From contig KQ964272.1 in the NCBI GenBank assembly GCA_001566295.1, forward strand, positions 1 through 64,000: DNA of 64,000 nt, given 5' to 3'. The position numbers and the translations under genes are program-made. The stretch's first letter is position 1; each line of letters starts with the position of its first letter. Positions 48,951 to 58,620 of this stretch are shown one piece after another. The stretch is from Microdochium bolleyi (Eukaryota > Ascomycota > Sordariomycetes > Xylariales > Microdochiaceae). The notes beneath the pieces were generated by a model that did not search any database, was not told where the DNA came from, and was given only the letters and a program-made list of their open reading frames with translations.

Positions 48951-49187
48951 AACTGTTGTCGGCGTACGCTCCCCGGCTCCCGATGGGATCCTTCCGTGTG
49001 ACTACCTGCCTATCACCGTCGGCGACAGCCGAGCTGCTGGCACGTCTGCAATCGCAGACCGGCAGACCGATGGTGGATGATGGCAAAATACATAACATCT
49101 AGCAGGTCAGCCAGCCACTTTCAGGAGCGAAACAGGCGCAAGATCACGCCTTGTTAGCTGCCGCAACTCCCGCGACTCCCGCCCATC

Positions 49188-50036
49188 ATGGTCGAGCCAG
49201 TGGTGCGGAAGGCCTACACCGATTCTGCAGAGGGCCAGATCCACTACCGTTACACGGCGCCGGCCAGCGACAGCTCCAAGCTCCCGATTTTGTGCCTCCA
49301 CATGTCGGCCTCGTCCTCAGCCATCTTCGAGCAGCTGATGCGCACATTCACAGCTCAGGGCCATGCGTGCTACGCCCCGGACATGCCTGGCTTCGGTGCC
49401 TCGTTCGACCCGAGTCAGGACCCGCCAGACATCCGGTGGTACGTCGATCTGTATCTCAATGTCTTCTTCAAGTCTGGCCATTTTCCAGAACTATCGAGGG
49501 GCTGCCACGTGCTCGGCCACCACTCTGGTGGTGTCATTGGTGTCGAGTTTGCCGTTTCCCACCCGGGCATCGTCAAGTCTCTCGCTGTCGTCGGGCCTGT
49601 GCTCATGGATGCGGCTCAGCGCGAGAAGGCCCGCGGGTTCCAGGCGTTCAACAAGCCAGTGGCCGATGGCTCGCACCTGACAAGGACGTGGGAGTATCTG
49701 CAGTCCCACGGTGGCATCACACCATCCGAGCTCGACCTCCTGCAGCAGGAGACACTGGACCACGTGCGCGCCTGGAAGGGGAGGCTGCAGATATACGGCT
49801 GCGTGTTCGGCGACCACGACGGGCCCAGCTTGTACAGCCAGGTCAAGTGTCCGCTAATCACAATGTGTGCACGGGACGACGTACTGTGGTCTGGGTACGG
49901 CAAGATGAAGGAGATTAGGCCGGACGTTGATGCTGTAGAGGTCACGGGCGCCAACTTTACCCCAAGTCGCGATGCCGCAGGGGTAGCGCAACACTACACA
50001 CCGTTCCTCGAGAAGCTTTCGCTTTTCGGCGTATAA
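49188..50036 (+). CDS. Alpha/beta hydrolase with atypical catalytic triad
   Basis: Intronless, 282 residues, starting ATGGTC. The fold is recognisable: PILCLHMSASSSAIFEQLM (strand and oxyanion region), CYAPDMPGFGAS, the nucleophile elbow VLGHHSGGVIGVEFA (Ser113), and a late strand CPLITMCARDD with the likely acid Asp230 or Asp231. Where the catalytic His normally follows the last strand the sequence is VTGANFTPSRDAAGVAQHY, so Asn256 takes the expected place; His269 lies 13 residues on. There is no signal peptide, so it is probably cytosolic. Substrate unknown; hydrolases of this group act on esters, epoxides or C-C bonds. Its stop is 67 bp from the stop of the convergent DUF3500 gene, and a zinc-cluster regulator is divergent upstream, so it probably belongs to a small regulated locus. 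Confidence 0.9.
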   Translation: MVEPVVRKAYTDSAEGQIHYRYTAPASDSSKLPILCLHMSASSSAIFEQLMRTFTAQGHACYAPDMPGFGASFDPSQDPPDIRWYVDLYLNVFFKSGHFPELSRGCHVLGHHSGGVIGVEFAVSHPGIVKSLAVVGPVLMDAAQREKARGFQAFNKPVADGSHLTRTWEYLQSHGGITPSELDLLQQETLDHVRAWKGRLQIYGCVFGDHDGPSLYSQVKCPLITMCARDDVLWSGYGKMKEIRPDVDAVEVTGANFTPSRDAAGVAQHYTPFLEKLSLFGV

Positions 50037-50103
50037 ATCACAGATAGCCAATGTACATTATTCTTAGATGCCTTCTGTGGTCAAAATCCTAGCGAGTCGA
50101 AGT

Positions 50104-51483
50104 CTATCCCTCCCAAATATAGCCCTGCTCAACACTCCCTTCGCACTCCCTCCTCAACGCCATCCCATAGTCCCCTCCATTCGGCGTCCTCAATAGCGTG
50201 TGCACATGGAACTTGGCCGGCTCCTCGTTCGTCAAGAACACACCCGAGTGGTGATCAAACTCGACCAGCACGACGGGGCTCTGCACCCTGTAGTAAAACG
50301 CATCGTCGTCCCCCGTCCCGCCAATCCAGCAGAAGTACGTCTCCCCCAGCCACTCCCGCACGTCCCTCATCTTGGCCTCCCGCGAGCCCTTGGGGAGGTA
50401 CAACAGGTACTCCTCGACGATGGCCTCCACGACGGCCACCTGCGCGGGGGACATCTCGCTGCCCACACATACCCCCTCGTACGGCACGACGCGGTTGTCG
50501 CGGTATGCGCCGCACAGGTGCCGCTGGTCGTCGTGGTTCCACCGGCCCTTTGGCATCGCCGGGTCCTTCATGTGCTCGTACACCACCGCCTTCCGCCTCA
50601 GCCCGCTGCTCAGGGACTGCACGAGCTGCAAGCCCAGCGCCTCCTCCCGCACCAGTATCCTCGTCCCCGCATACGGCCCGGCGTCAATGACGTTGGGCTC
50701 CGCGCCCGTGAACCAGGGGCTCACCACGATCTGGCTGCCGTACAGGAACACGCTCAGGCACAGGTGGTGCCCGTACAGCGCCCACCCCCACGGCGCAGCG
50801 ACGCTCGGCCCCTCGCCGATGCCGCCCTTGCCCGCGAACAGCACGAAGTTGTAGCTCCACTCGTTCATGACCTTCTCCCCGCCGACCAGCTGCCCGAGGA
50901 ACCCGTTGATGCGCATCGCGGCCACGGCCTTGTCGTAGCCCTCGGGGCTCAGCGTCGCCGACACCACGGCCATGACCGCGTCCCTGAGCGCCGGGGCGTG
51001 CTCGTCGAGACGGATGCCCTTGTCGCTCAGGAGGAACTCGGGGTTCGACCAGGTGCGCCACTCGGGGGAGTCGATGTGCAGAACTGTCCTGTCGCGGAGC
51101 GTCGTAGTCGTCCTCTTTGTCCGCCCCGTAGCAGCAGCATCAGCAGAAGCAGCAGCGTCGACCTCATCGACCAACCTCAGCACCTCCCCCGCGCGCTGCA
51201 CGATCCGCGCCATATCAACGCCCTCGTCGCGGACCTTGAAGAGCCCCGGCCGCACCACGCCGTCGTTCGTGACGCCCTTGAACGGCTCCTGCAGCAGGCG
51301 CATCCAGTGCTCGTACAGGCCGTACAGCCACGGCGGGCGCCTGTGCTCGAGCAGCTCCGCGGCGTGGCTGTGCGCGTCGGACGCCGCGAGGGTGGTGAAC
51401 CGCGGCGTGGAGAGGTCCGGGAGGTGCTGCCGGAAGGCCGCGGCCTTGTCGGCGACGACTCCAGCGGGGATGTTGTCTGCCAT
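50104..51483 (-). CDS. DUF3500 family protein
   Basis: Intronless, 459 residues, starting MADNIP. Signatures I associate with DUF3500: PWGWALYGHHLCLSVFLYGS followed by PWFTGAEPN, and near the C-terminus VLVEFDHHSGVFLTNEEPAK then FHVHTLLRTPNGGDYG. The GHH and HxH motifs and the acidic residues near them could bind a metal; this is an inference, as the family's function is not known to me. There is no signal peptide or membrane span. The gene has very high GC, which creates a long empty-looking frame on the opposite strand. It is convergent with the alpha/beta hydrolase, and the two 3' ends nearly touch. Confidence 0.92.
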   Translation of the reverse strand: MADNIPAGVVADKAAAFRQHLPDLSTPRFTTLAASDAHSHAAELLEHRRPPWLYGLYEHWMRLLQEPFKGVTNDGVVRPGLFKVRDEGVDMARIVQRAGEVLRLVDEVDAAASADAAATGRTKRTTTTLRDRTVLHIDSPEWRTWSNPEFLLSDKGIRLDEHAPALRDAVMAVVSATLSPEGYDKAVAAMRINGFLGQLVGGEKVMNEWSYNFVLFAGKGGIGEGPSVAAPWGWALYGHHLCLSVFLYGSQIVVSPWFTGAEPNVIDAGPYAGTRILVREEALGLQLVQSLSSGLRRKAVVYEHMKDPAMPKGRWNHDDQRHLCGAYRDNRVVPYEGVCVGSEMSPAQVAVVEAIVEEYLLYLPKGSREAKMRDVREWLGETYFCWIGGTGDDDAFYYRVQSPVVLVEFDHHSGVFLTNEEPAKFHVHTLLRTPNGGDYGMALRRECEGSVEQGYIWEG

Positions 51484-52461
51484 GACTATTTGGAACGATG
51501 TATGTGTGAGTTCTGGTGTTGTTGGAAAGTGACCGTGTTGTCGGTAAGCGTAGATAGCCCAGAAGGGTGGGACCGTGACCGGCTCTCCAGTCGAGTGACG
51601 AAGACCGCTTCAGTAAGCTACAAATGTCGCAAATCTCCTTCAAGCTCGTCCCGGGAGTGCCAGAGGCTCAAAGGGCTACAGGTAGTTTATCAGCGGATTT
51701 TGTGTCTTCCGCACGGCCTTCTGTCTTTTTATCGCTGGGAGCAGAGGAATACAATCCTCTGAAGTTCAGCGAGTGAGTGAGCCGGACAGGTTGAATTGGG
51801 GATGAGTGCGGGGAAACATTGCCCCCTGCAGCCAAAAGCCGTCAGATGGCGGCGGCGGCGGCGGCGATGCCGCGGTGTGGGGTCGGCATCCGTCCGGGAA
51901 TGCCGGCCAGGCGCTCTCATGTCTGCCTCTGCTCAATGGCAATGTGGTACCTCCATTTCACAAAAGAATATTTCGAGGAGACGAGCCGGCCGCAATGCCG
52001 ACAGCGTCTTGACTCTCCGAGGCCGTTCGCTTGGGACACGCTGCGCGGTGAGGGAGTATCACTAGGTGCTCTCAGCCATCACCCTTACATTCACTTGTGC
52101 TGGCTAGACCGAACACTTCTGTCCGCCTAGGATAGTGACCTATGACGAATGCGCGTCATATTTGCTCTCAAAGACGCTGTGGTGATCTATATACAAGGAA
52201 CCCATACTCCATGGATGCAGCCCTTACGCCTTTGTAACTCCAAATGCTCGCCTTGACTCAGCCAGAATACAAGTACAGCAGAAAACGCCCCTTCAAGGAA
52301 AAGTGAGATACGAAACAAAAGGGGGAGTATCCACCAACGCCCTGGGCTCTTTTGAATGGGTCGATCTGAAACAATGGCGCTTCGCTGTATAATGGTGTAG
52401 GTAGTGGTGATGTGGCTTGAACAGAGGCTAATAGTACAAGGCGGGCAACACCGCCCAGGTA
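51484..52461. other. Intergenic region between DUF3500 and SWR1
   Basis: No gene seen. It should hold the DUF3500 promoter (left) and the SWR1 3' UTR (right). A GGC-type trinucleotide repeat lies at 51847-51866. Confidence 0.5.
51847..51866. repeat. (GGC)n trinucleotide repeat
   Basis: About six GGC units in the DUF3500 upstream region. Frames crossing it have no domain. Confidence 0.8.
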
Positions 52462-55400
52462 TCATCGCTTCCGTGTGTCTTTGCCCTTCTTGTTCTTGCT
52501 CTTCTTCTTGTCTCTGGGCAGCTCGAGCGGCGTGCCCTCGAGCATCTTGCTCATCGTCGCGAGAAGGAAGTCGTCAATGTTCTTGATCGGCTCGCCCCAT
52601 GCATTGTACTCGGCCTCGTCCTGCATGATCTCATCCTCGATGTCGTCCGCGAGCTCGGAGAAGAGGCCCAGGTTTGACTTGCCTGGGCCCGGCGCGGCTG
52701 AGCCATCTCTCTGCGCAGGCGTGCCAGCCTGGGTTGTGCTCGACGCGCCCGAAGCACTAGCAGTGGCAGGCTTCTCCTCGAAGTCGGCCTCGTCTTCCTG
52801 GATCTCCTTCTCCGCGATGCGTGCGGCATCAACATCCTCACGGTCTTCGGCCTGCTCGAGGACTCGGTTGACCGTGCGCTGGTCGCTGCGCTCGACCCCG
52901 CCAAGGACACGATCCATGGCGTCGCCCACTACGTCTTCATCATGCGTCCGCGTGGTGACAAGCTCACGGCCAGGCAGCTTGTCCAGGTAGTCGGTTGTGA
53001 AGGCGCCTTCTTGAATGACCACATCATCGAGCATCTGCTTCTGGCTTGCCTTGCGTAGAATGTTGCCTTCAATCGTGTGCTCACTGACGAGTCGATAGAT
53101 GTGGACGTCTCTCGTTTGACCAATGCGATGGCATCGGTCCTGACACTGTTTGTCCATGGCCGGATTCCAGTCTTGATCGTAGAAGATAACTGTGTCGGCA
53201 CCTGTCAGATTGATGCCTAGACCTCCTGAGCGTGTAGACAGGATGAATGCCAGAATGCGCGGGTCATTGTTGAAGCGGTCGGTGAGGATCTGTCGTTGTT
53301 CGACCTTGGTCGCGCCGTCCAGACGAAGATACTTGTGCCCGTGGATGTTGAGAAACTGTTCGAGAATGTCGAGGACCTTGGTCATCTGCGTGAAGATGAG
53401 AGCGCGGTGGCCGCCAGCTTGGAGCTTGCGGAGCAGTCGATCGAGTGCCTGCAGTTTTCCACAGTCGTATTGGAGCAGCCTCTTGTCAGGGAACTGGATG
53501 CTCAGCCGCATGCGAGCCTCATGCCATGGATCCAGGGGTGCCTCTTTTGGCTTGAACGGCGCGTACCGCACGGGCGTCGACAGCTTGAGGTCCATCTCGG
53601 TGAAAGCTTCGACACCGGCTGAGCCGAGGAAGAAGCGATCAAGATCTCGCGTCACAACAGCGGGCGTCACGCAAGCGAACTTGGTGATAGTCGTCCTCAT
53701 GGATTCACCACGCTCGTCCAGCGTCGGGATCAGATTGTGCAATACAGGCGAGTCCTCTTCGAACCAGCCCATGATCTGGCGGGGCAGTCTTGGTCGTGGT
53801 TTGTGTGGCCTCGAGTGCAGCCCGAGGGTCAAGAAATCTGTCAAGGTCTTGCCGTAGACTGGTCGCTCTTGCCTTTTGTTGTTACCCACGTAGAGGCACT
53901 GCTGTAGTTCCGACAATCGACTCCTCCGCGAATTGTGCTCAATATAGGTGATGCTTGACTGTATGGTGTCCGGCTCTGGATCACCGGGCATCGTGTGACA
54001 TCGGTTCCATTGGTTGTTATGCAGCATCGCAAGCCTGTGCTGGGCGCTGAGACGATCCGCGTGTGCAAGGGCACCGTATGATAAACTTTCCGAAGCTGTT
54101 GGGAGCAGGTTCAAAAACTTCAGGCTGACCAGTTGCATTGGATCTGAGCTCAGATGCTTTCGCACAAGTTGCTCATAGCTTTCGTAGCCTGCAGCGACTG
54201 ATTTCGGCTGGCGGAACGACGTCATGATGGGCCGTTCAACAAACAGATCCGGGTGATTGCAGACCTTGCGCAGCTGCATAAGACAGTTGATGACGGAGAT
54301 GTAGTTACCCGAGGACAGCGCATCCCTGGTGTCTGCGCGAGCCAGAAACCCGTCGTACAGCTCGCGTTGGCGCCGTGATAGTCGGCAGAACTCGACATGC
54401 TCGTACTTTGCCGGCATTTGTTTCTCGACATCTGCCTTGAGACGTCTCAACAGGTATGGTCGGAGAACCTTGTGAAGCTTCGCAATAATCGCACGAGCCT
54501 CTTCGTCCATTTGCTCCCGGCCACTCTCTAGAATTTGAGACTCAGGTTTGTGAAACCAGTCCTGGAATTCTGCCAAGTCGGCAAAGCCTCCAACGCCATT
54601 CTCCGAGGGCATGAGGAAGAACAGTAGAGACCACAGCTCGGTCAAGTTGTTCTGCAAGGGCGTGCCTGTGAGCAGGAGGCGAGCTTGAGTGTTGAAGCCG
54701 AGCAGTGTTTGCCACCGCTTCGACTTGAAGTTCTTGATGTTGTGCGCCTCATCTAGAATCATGTAGTGCCATCGTCGACGTTTGAAGACCTGCTGATCTT
54801 GAAGGACGATCTGGTACGACGTGATGCACACATTCCACATATCGCTGTCCTTCCAGCCTTGCCTCTTGCGCTTTCGCTCTTCGATGCTGCCGTAGTATGA
54901 TAGAACCTTGAATCCAGGACACCACTTCTTGAACTCCATCTCCCAGTTGAGCATCACACTCGTAGGCACAATGACAAGATGCGGACCCCAGACCTCGTGG
55001 TGGCAGGCCAGGTGTGCGAGCAGCGAGATCGTCTGAATCGTCTTGCCCAAACCCATTTCATCAGCCAAGATGCCGTTGGTACCGTTTCTGTACAGGCCTG
55101 CAAGCCAGTCAAGGCCATAATGCTGGTATTCGCGCAGGGTGCCTCGCAGGAGGAAAGGGACCTCGGTTTTCGGGATCTGCGTGTGTGGCGTCATGGATCT
55201 GCTGTCAGTCACAGCTTGTGCAGACTTATCCGCGCCGGGCTCAGCCTCTGCAGATGGTGGAATTGGCTCTGTTGACTGTGCACGCGATGCCGATTTCTCT
55301 CCTTCTTCTTCATGGATCGTCGCATTTGCGGCTGCTGTCAACTCAGTTGGCTTTTTTGCGGAGATGTCCCGATTCTCAACATGTGAGACATCCGCGATCG

Positions 55401-57786
55401 CGTCCTTGATTTCAGACTCGACGTTCTCCGCTCGTAGTGGTGCGGGTATAGTTGCAGGAGCATCCGGTTGATTGCCTTCGGTAGGGTCGGCGGGAGCATC
55501 CACAGGGGCCTCGACCATTTTCGATTCACCGATGCCGTTAGGTGTTGAGGCGGTGGGCTGATTTTGTCTCGCCGCAGCCGATTCGTCCGCGTCGCCAGTC
55601 TCGCCTTGTGTTTCCTCTCTTTGCAGGGCGTGCCCGTTAGCCAGAGGTTGAGTGGATTCCGTTCCAACAACCGGCGCTTCTCCCATCACCGCGTCAACAT
55701 CCTGGTCGAGAAGTGTATCATCTGTCTCCTTCTTCAGCTTCTTCAGCTCAGACTTCCCGAACAGCATGCCCAGAAGACCGCCCCGGTCCTCTTCTTCTGC
55801 CTCGTCCTCAGACGCGTCAGCCTCCACGTGGGAACCCGCGTCTGAGCCACTGTCCATATCGTCATCGTCGTCGTCGCTGGAGCCAAGATCATCATCCATG
55901 TCGACCGACTCGTCGCTGGTCTCACCTCCATCTTCAGATGTTGCCCTGGCAGTGTCGCCTGCCTCCATCTCATCATCGATCTCCACAGACTGTACAGTAG
56001 GGAGATCTGGCACGTTGGCATATTTGGCGAGCAGTTGGTCTTGAGTAAGTCCTTCATCGGAGATAGTCGACTTCGCATCGTCCTCGTCCTCGTCCGAGGA
56101 CATGTTATCGTCGTCGATAATTGCTGCCGATCTGCCGTGGGATGCTTCTGAGTCCAAGTCTGAGTCTAAATCCCCCAAGTCGTCGTCGGACTGCTCGTCA
56201 TTTCCTTCTTCAAGCTCCGCATCGGATGGGTCAATATCGTCCTCGTCCTCGTCCTCGTCATCTTCATCCTCGTCGTCGTTGGAATCATCCAGTGCTTCCG
56301 AGTCGGCCTGTGTCCGGTGTGCCTGCAGCCTCATTTCGGACATGTTGACGGCTTCGTTGAGGGCGGCTTTGACACGCTTCTGTTCGGCCGCCTGCCACTC
56401 TTCTAGCCGACGTCTGTTGACCTCAGCTCGCACATTCTCCCAGGTTGCCCCCACCACTCTCACGACCATGCGATAGCGAGCGAGCCAAGACGCCCTAGCT
56501 TCTGCTTCCATCTGCTCAGCGCTCTTTGGCTGCCGGCGCAGCCACTCTTCTCGGCAAGCCTCTGCTAAGCGTTTGGCCGATGACTTGTGCCGCTGTTGTT
56601 CCATCACCATGAGCTTCCGAAAATTAGCCGCCTGCTTGGCAAGATGGTCCATATGCGCCCATTGGCGAGGAGGCTCTTCCACGGGTTCTGGCACGAAGAG
56701 CGCCGACCGATCTTGGCTCAGTATTCCGCCAGGTTCAGTCTCCTCTTCTATGCGCATTATGATCCTCGCATCCTTCTCGATCTGTTCTTCTGTGTATTGC
56801 TGGGCGTCATCGGTCGGATCGAGCCAGCCTCCTGCGGCGATCTCGACAGCTGGAGCACTCTTGATATAATCGACGAAGTTCTCGGCGACTCGAGGCCGCG
56901 GCAAGGTCTGCCCGGGAAAGACGTTGGCTTGCAGCGGGTGGACGAGAGGAATGAACGTGGGCTTGAGCCGGAGTTTGATCTTGGTTGGCTTCGCACCGCT
57001 CTCGGATTCGTCGTTCGCTATGGTGTCGGCGTCATCGTGCCGCAAAGCTCGTGCGCTACGGCGGGTACCAAGAGTCCTTTGCGGTCCAGGTTGAGGAGAT
57101 GATCGCCGGCGAGTGCTCATTTTGGGAGACGGCCGGGCTGGCTGTGCGAAAGACCTTTTGGCCGAGCTCGCTGTCTTCCCTGACGACGGCGTTGACTTCA
57201 AAGGAGTCGTCGAGACCTGTCGCTTGTTCCCGCTCGCGTGCCCGTTTAAAGACGATCGCGCGGCGGTCCTGGCGCCACTTCCCGCCTGAGCTGACCCATT
57301 GACGCCTTGCACAATGTGCCTGGTCATCCTCTTTTTTCCAGGTGGTTGCATCTCCACTGGCACGAAGTTCGTGCGGCCGGACTTGCGCCTGCCATTCTCG
57401 ATGAAAGACGTCGGGCCCTCGGCTTCGATCTTTTTCCAGGGGGGCGAGATGGGTTTCTCGCGGAGTCGGGGAGGAGGAGTCGAGTCGCGTAGGCGTTGTC
57501 GCTTCGCTGGTGGTTCATCGCCCGTCAGGCCGGGATCTTCGGCTGCGTTGCCCGCTGATGCATCGAAATGGCCATTCGCGTAGACAGCCGCGGAGTTAGC
57601 GCTGGCGAACTCTGACGCGTCGTCGAACTGGTCGTCGAGGTCTGAGAGACTATCCGAGGACTCGTTGCCATTCTGGAGTCCATTGTGTAGAGATTCGTCG
57701 GGTGGTGGCTCCAGTTTCGGCTCGGGAGGCTGCAAGTCATCGTGAGCTGTCGCGGTGGGATGGGGAGGTGACGCGGTGGCCGTCAT
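52462..57786 (-). CDS. SWR1: SWR1 chromatin-remodelling ATPase
   Basis: One uninterrupted frame of 1774 residues. The start is the first ATG (57786, MTATASPPHP); the frame stays open 17 codons upstream without another ATG. An HSA domain lies near residues 369-482 (WAHMDHLAKQAANFRKLMVM, then EEWLRRQPKS), where actin and actin-related proteins dock. A long Asp/Glu/Ser-rich region (about 485-760), suited to histone binding, follows. The Snf2 ATPase has ILADEMGLGKTIQT (Walker A near 912), DEAHNIKNFKSKRWQ (near 1010) and LLTGTPLQNNL, and its second lobe LIFTQMTKVLDILEQF (near 1462), STRSGGLGINLTGADTVIFY and CHRIGQTRDVHIYR (near 1552). The large insertion between lobes marks the INO80/SWR1 subfamily, and the N-terminal HSA plus acidic stretch fits SWR1. 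It exchanges H2A for H2A.Z in nucleosomes. The C-terminus is a basic KKKSKNKKGKD tail. Confidence 0.95.
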   Translation of the reverse strand: MTATASPPHPTATAHDDLQPPEPKLEPPPDESLHNGLQNGNESSDSLSDLDDQFDDASEFASANSAAVYANGHFDASAGNAAEDPGLTGDEPPAKRQRLRDSTPPPRLREKPISPPWKKIEAEGPTSFIENGRRKSGRTNFVPVEMQPPGKKRMTRHIVQGVNGSAQAGSGARTAARSSLNGHASGNKRQVSTTPLKSTPSSGKTASSAKRSFAQPARPSPKMSTRRRSSPQPGPQRTLGTRRSARALRHDDADTIANDESESGAKPTKIKLRLKPTFIPLVHPLQANVFPGQTLPRPRVAENFVDYIKSAPAVEIAAGGWLDPTDDAQQYTEEQIEKDARIIMRIEEETEPGGILSQDRSALFVPEPVEEPPRQWAHMDHLAKQAANFRKLMVMEQQRHKSSAKRLAEACREEWLRRQPKSAEQMEAEARASWLARYRMVVRVVGATWENVRAEVNRRRLEEWQAAEQKRVKAALNEAVNMSEMRLQAHRTQADSEALDDSNDDEDEDDEDEDEDDIDPSDAELEEGNDEQSDDDLGDLDSDLDSEASHGRSAAIIDDDNMSSDEDEDDAKSTISDEGLTQDQLLAKYANVPDLPTVQSVEIDDEMEAGDTARATSEDGGETSDESVDMDDDLGSSDDDDDDMDSGSDAGSHVEADASEDEAEEEDRGGLLGMLFGKSELKKLKKETDDTLLDQDVDAVMGEAPVVGTESTQPLANGHALQREETQGETGDADESAAARQNQPTASTPNGIGESKMVEAPVDAPADPTEGNQPDAPATIPAPLRAENVESEIKDAIADVSHVENRDISAKKPTELTAAANATIHEEEGEKSASRAQSTEPIPPSAEAEPGADKSAQAVTDSRSMTPHTQIPKTEVPFLLRGTLREYQHYGLDWLAGLYRNGTNGILADEMGLGKTIQTISLLAHLACHHEVWGPHLVIVPTSVMLNWEMEFKKWCPGFKVLSYYGSIEERKRKRQGWKDSDMWNVCITSYQIVLQDQQVFKRRRWHYMILDEAHNIKNFKSKRWQTLLGFNTQARLLLTGTPLQNNLTELWSLLFFLMPSENGVGGFADLAEFQDWFHKPESQILESGREQMDEEARAIIAKLHKVLRPYLLRRLKADVEKQMPAKYEHVEFCRLSRRQRELYDGFLARADTRDALSSGNYISVINCLMQLRKVCNHPDLFVERPIMTSFRQPKSVAAGYESYEQLVRKHLSSDPMQLVSLKFLNLLPTASESLSYGALAHADRLSAQHRLAMLHNNQWNRCHTMPGDPEPDTIQSSITYIEHNSRRSRLSELQQCLYVGNNKRQERPVYGKTLTDFLTLGLHSRPHKPRPRLPRQIMGWFEEDSPVLHNLIPTLDERGESMRTTITKFACVTPAVVTRDLDRFFLGSAGVEAFTEMDLKLSTPVRYAPFKPKEAPLDPWHEARMRLSIQFPDKRLLQYDCGKLQALDRLLRKLQAGGHRALIFTQMTKVLDILEQFLNIHGHKYLRLDGATKVEQRQILTDRFNNDPRILAFILSTRSGGLGINLTGADTVIFYDQDWNPAMDKQCQDRCHRIGQTRDVHIYRLVSEHTIEGNILRKASQKQMLDDVVIQEGAFTTDYLDKLPGRELVTTRTHDEDVVGDAMDRVLGGVERSDQRTVNRVLEQAEDREDVDAARIAEKEIQEDEADFEEKPATASASGASSTTQAGTPAQRDGSAAPGPGKSNLGLFSELADDIEDEIMQDEAEYNAWGEPIKNIDDFLLATMSKMLEGTPLELPRDKKKSKNKKGKDTRKR

Positions 57787-58556
57787 AGTGGTCCGGGGGT
57801 GGTGCGGACGGTGAGAGGCGCTTTGCTCGACGAGCACGGCATTTGAGAACCTGAAATGTACGTCTGCATGTAGAGGATCAACGTGGGAGCATTGTGTAGA
57901 GTTCTGACCATGGCCAGAGTGTCGTGGCGGGAGTTACGATGGAATTCGTTGCTCCGGCGCTGGTTTGCAGCTGTCTTGATGATGTCCCAAAAATTTCGCC
58001 CCACGAGGTGCACGCCTTGTCCGCTTGATGTCGCGTTCAGGAATCAACCCTGGCGCCGCCCGCAGGATAGACAGTTCTGGCGATCCGAAGATGCTTATGT
58101 CAGCACGTGGTGATGGAGCCAGATTGCTTTTAAATCAGTAGCCCCTCTGGTGGGGTAAAGCGGATAAGTGCATAGATCACTTCCCATTCTTGTCTCATAC
58201 TTCGACGACTTATGGCCATGGGATTGTAGCCGATATTGAATCTGGTCGATATGTATATCCGAGTTCAATCTAGAACGCTCTCGGATTGGAAACCATCTCA
58301 TAGCACAAGCGCCCAAAAATCAGAATGCTTTAGACAGGAACTTGCATATAAGCAGTAGGTGAGGTGAAGTGGGGCTGCTTTCAAAACAGCGCCCACCAAT
58401 TGGACCACACGCATTCTAAGGCAGCCAGGGTAGTTGCCTGACAAGCTCAACCTGCAGCGAGCTCTCGACGTCGTCACACACAGACACACCAGAGCCGCTC
58501 CGACGACCACGCGCAACCGCCGCAACTCAGCAACGACAAGTGTCCACGACGTCAGG
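57787..58556. promoter_or_regulatory. Divergent promoter of SWR1 and the NDUFB8-like gene
   Basis: About 0.8 kb between divergent start codons. No coding region is supported. A palindromic stretch near 58371-58396 (GGGGCTGC..GCGCCC) is noted under rejected items. Confidence 0.4.
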
Positions 58557-58620
58557 GTATGTGCCAATTGAAGCTTCGAGTGCCCATTGGAGCGCGACTT
58601 CGCTGACCCGACCTGCGTAG
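58557..58620 (+). other. Probable 5' UTR intron abutting the start codon
   Basis: A GTATGT donor at 58557, a CTGAC-type branch site and a TAG acceptor at 58618-58620 give a 64-nt intron whose last base directly precedes the ATG at 58621. Inferred from splice signals and normal intron length. Confidence 0.5.

Larger units (their letters stand above)
47837..49187. promoter_or_regulatory. Divergent promoter region between regulator and hydrolase
   Basis: 1.35 kb without a supported gene. It contains CGG/CCG repeat pairs of the kind bound by Zn2Cys6 dimers: CGG-N7-CCG at 48017-48029 and CCG-N5-CGG at 48940-48950, and a CGG cluster at 48918-48929. Such triplets are common in GC-rich DNA, so function is only suggested. 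Confidence 0.4.

Noticed and set aside
50200..51762. 520-residue plus-strand frame across the DUF3500 gene
   Set aside because: It is the antisense shadow of a GC-rich gene: Arg/His/Pro/Val-rich, no domain, while the opposite strand carries clear family motifs.
58360..58420. tRNA-like hairpin upstream of the complex I subunit gene
   Set aside because: There is a stem-loop and a CCAATTGGT D-loop-like stretch on the minus strand, but no T-loop GTTC motif or closing acceptor stem.
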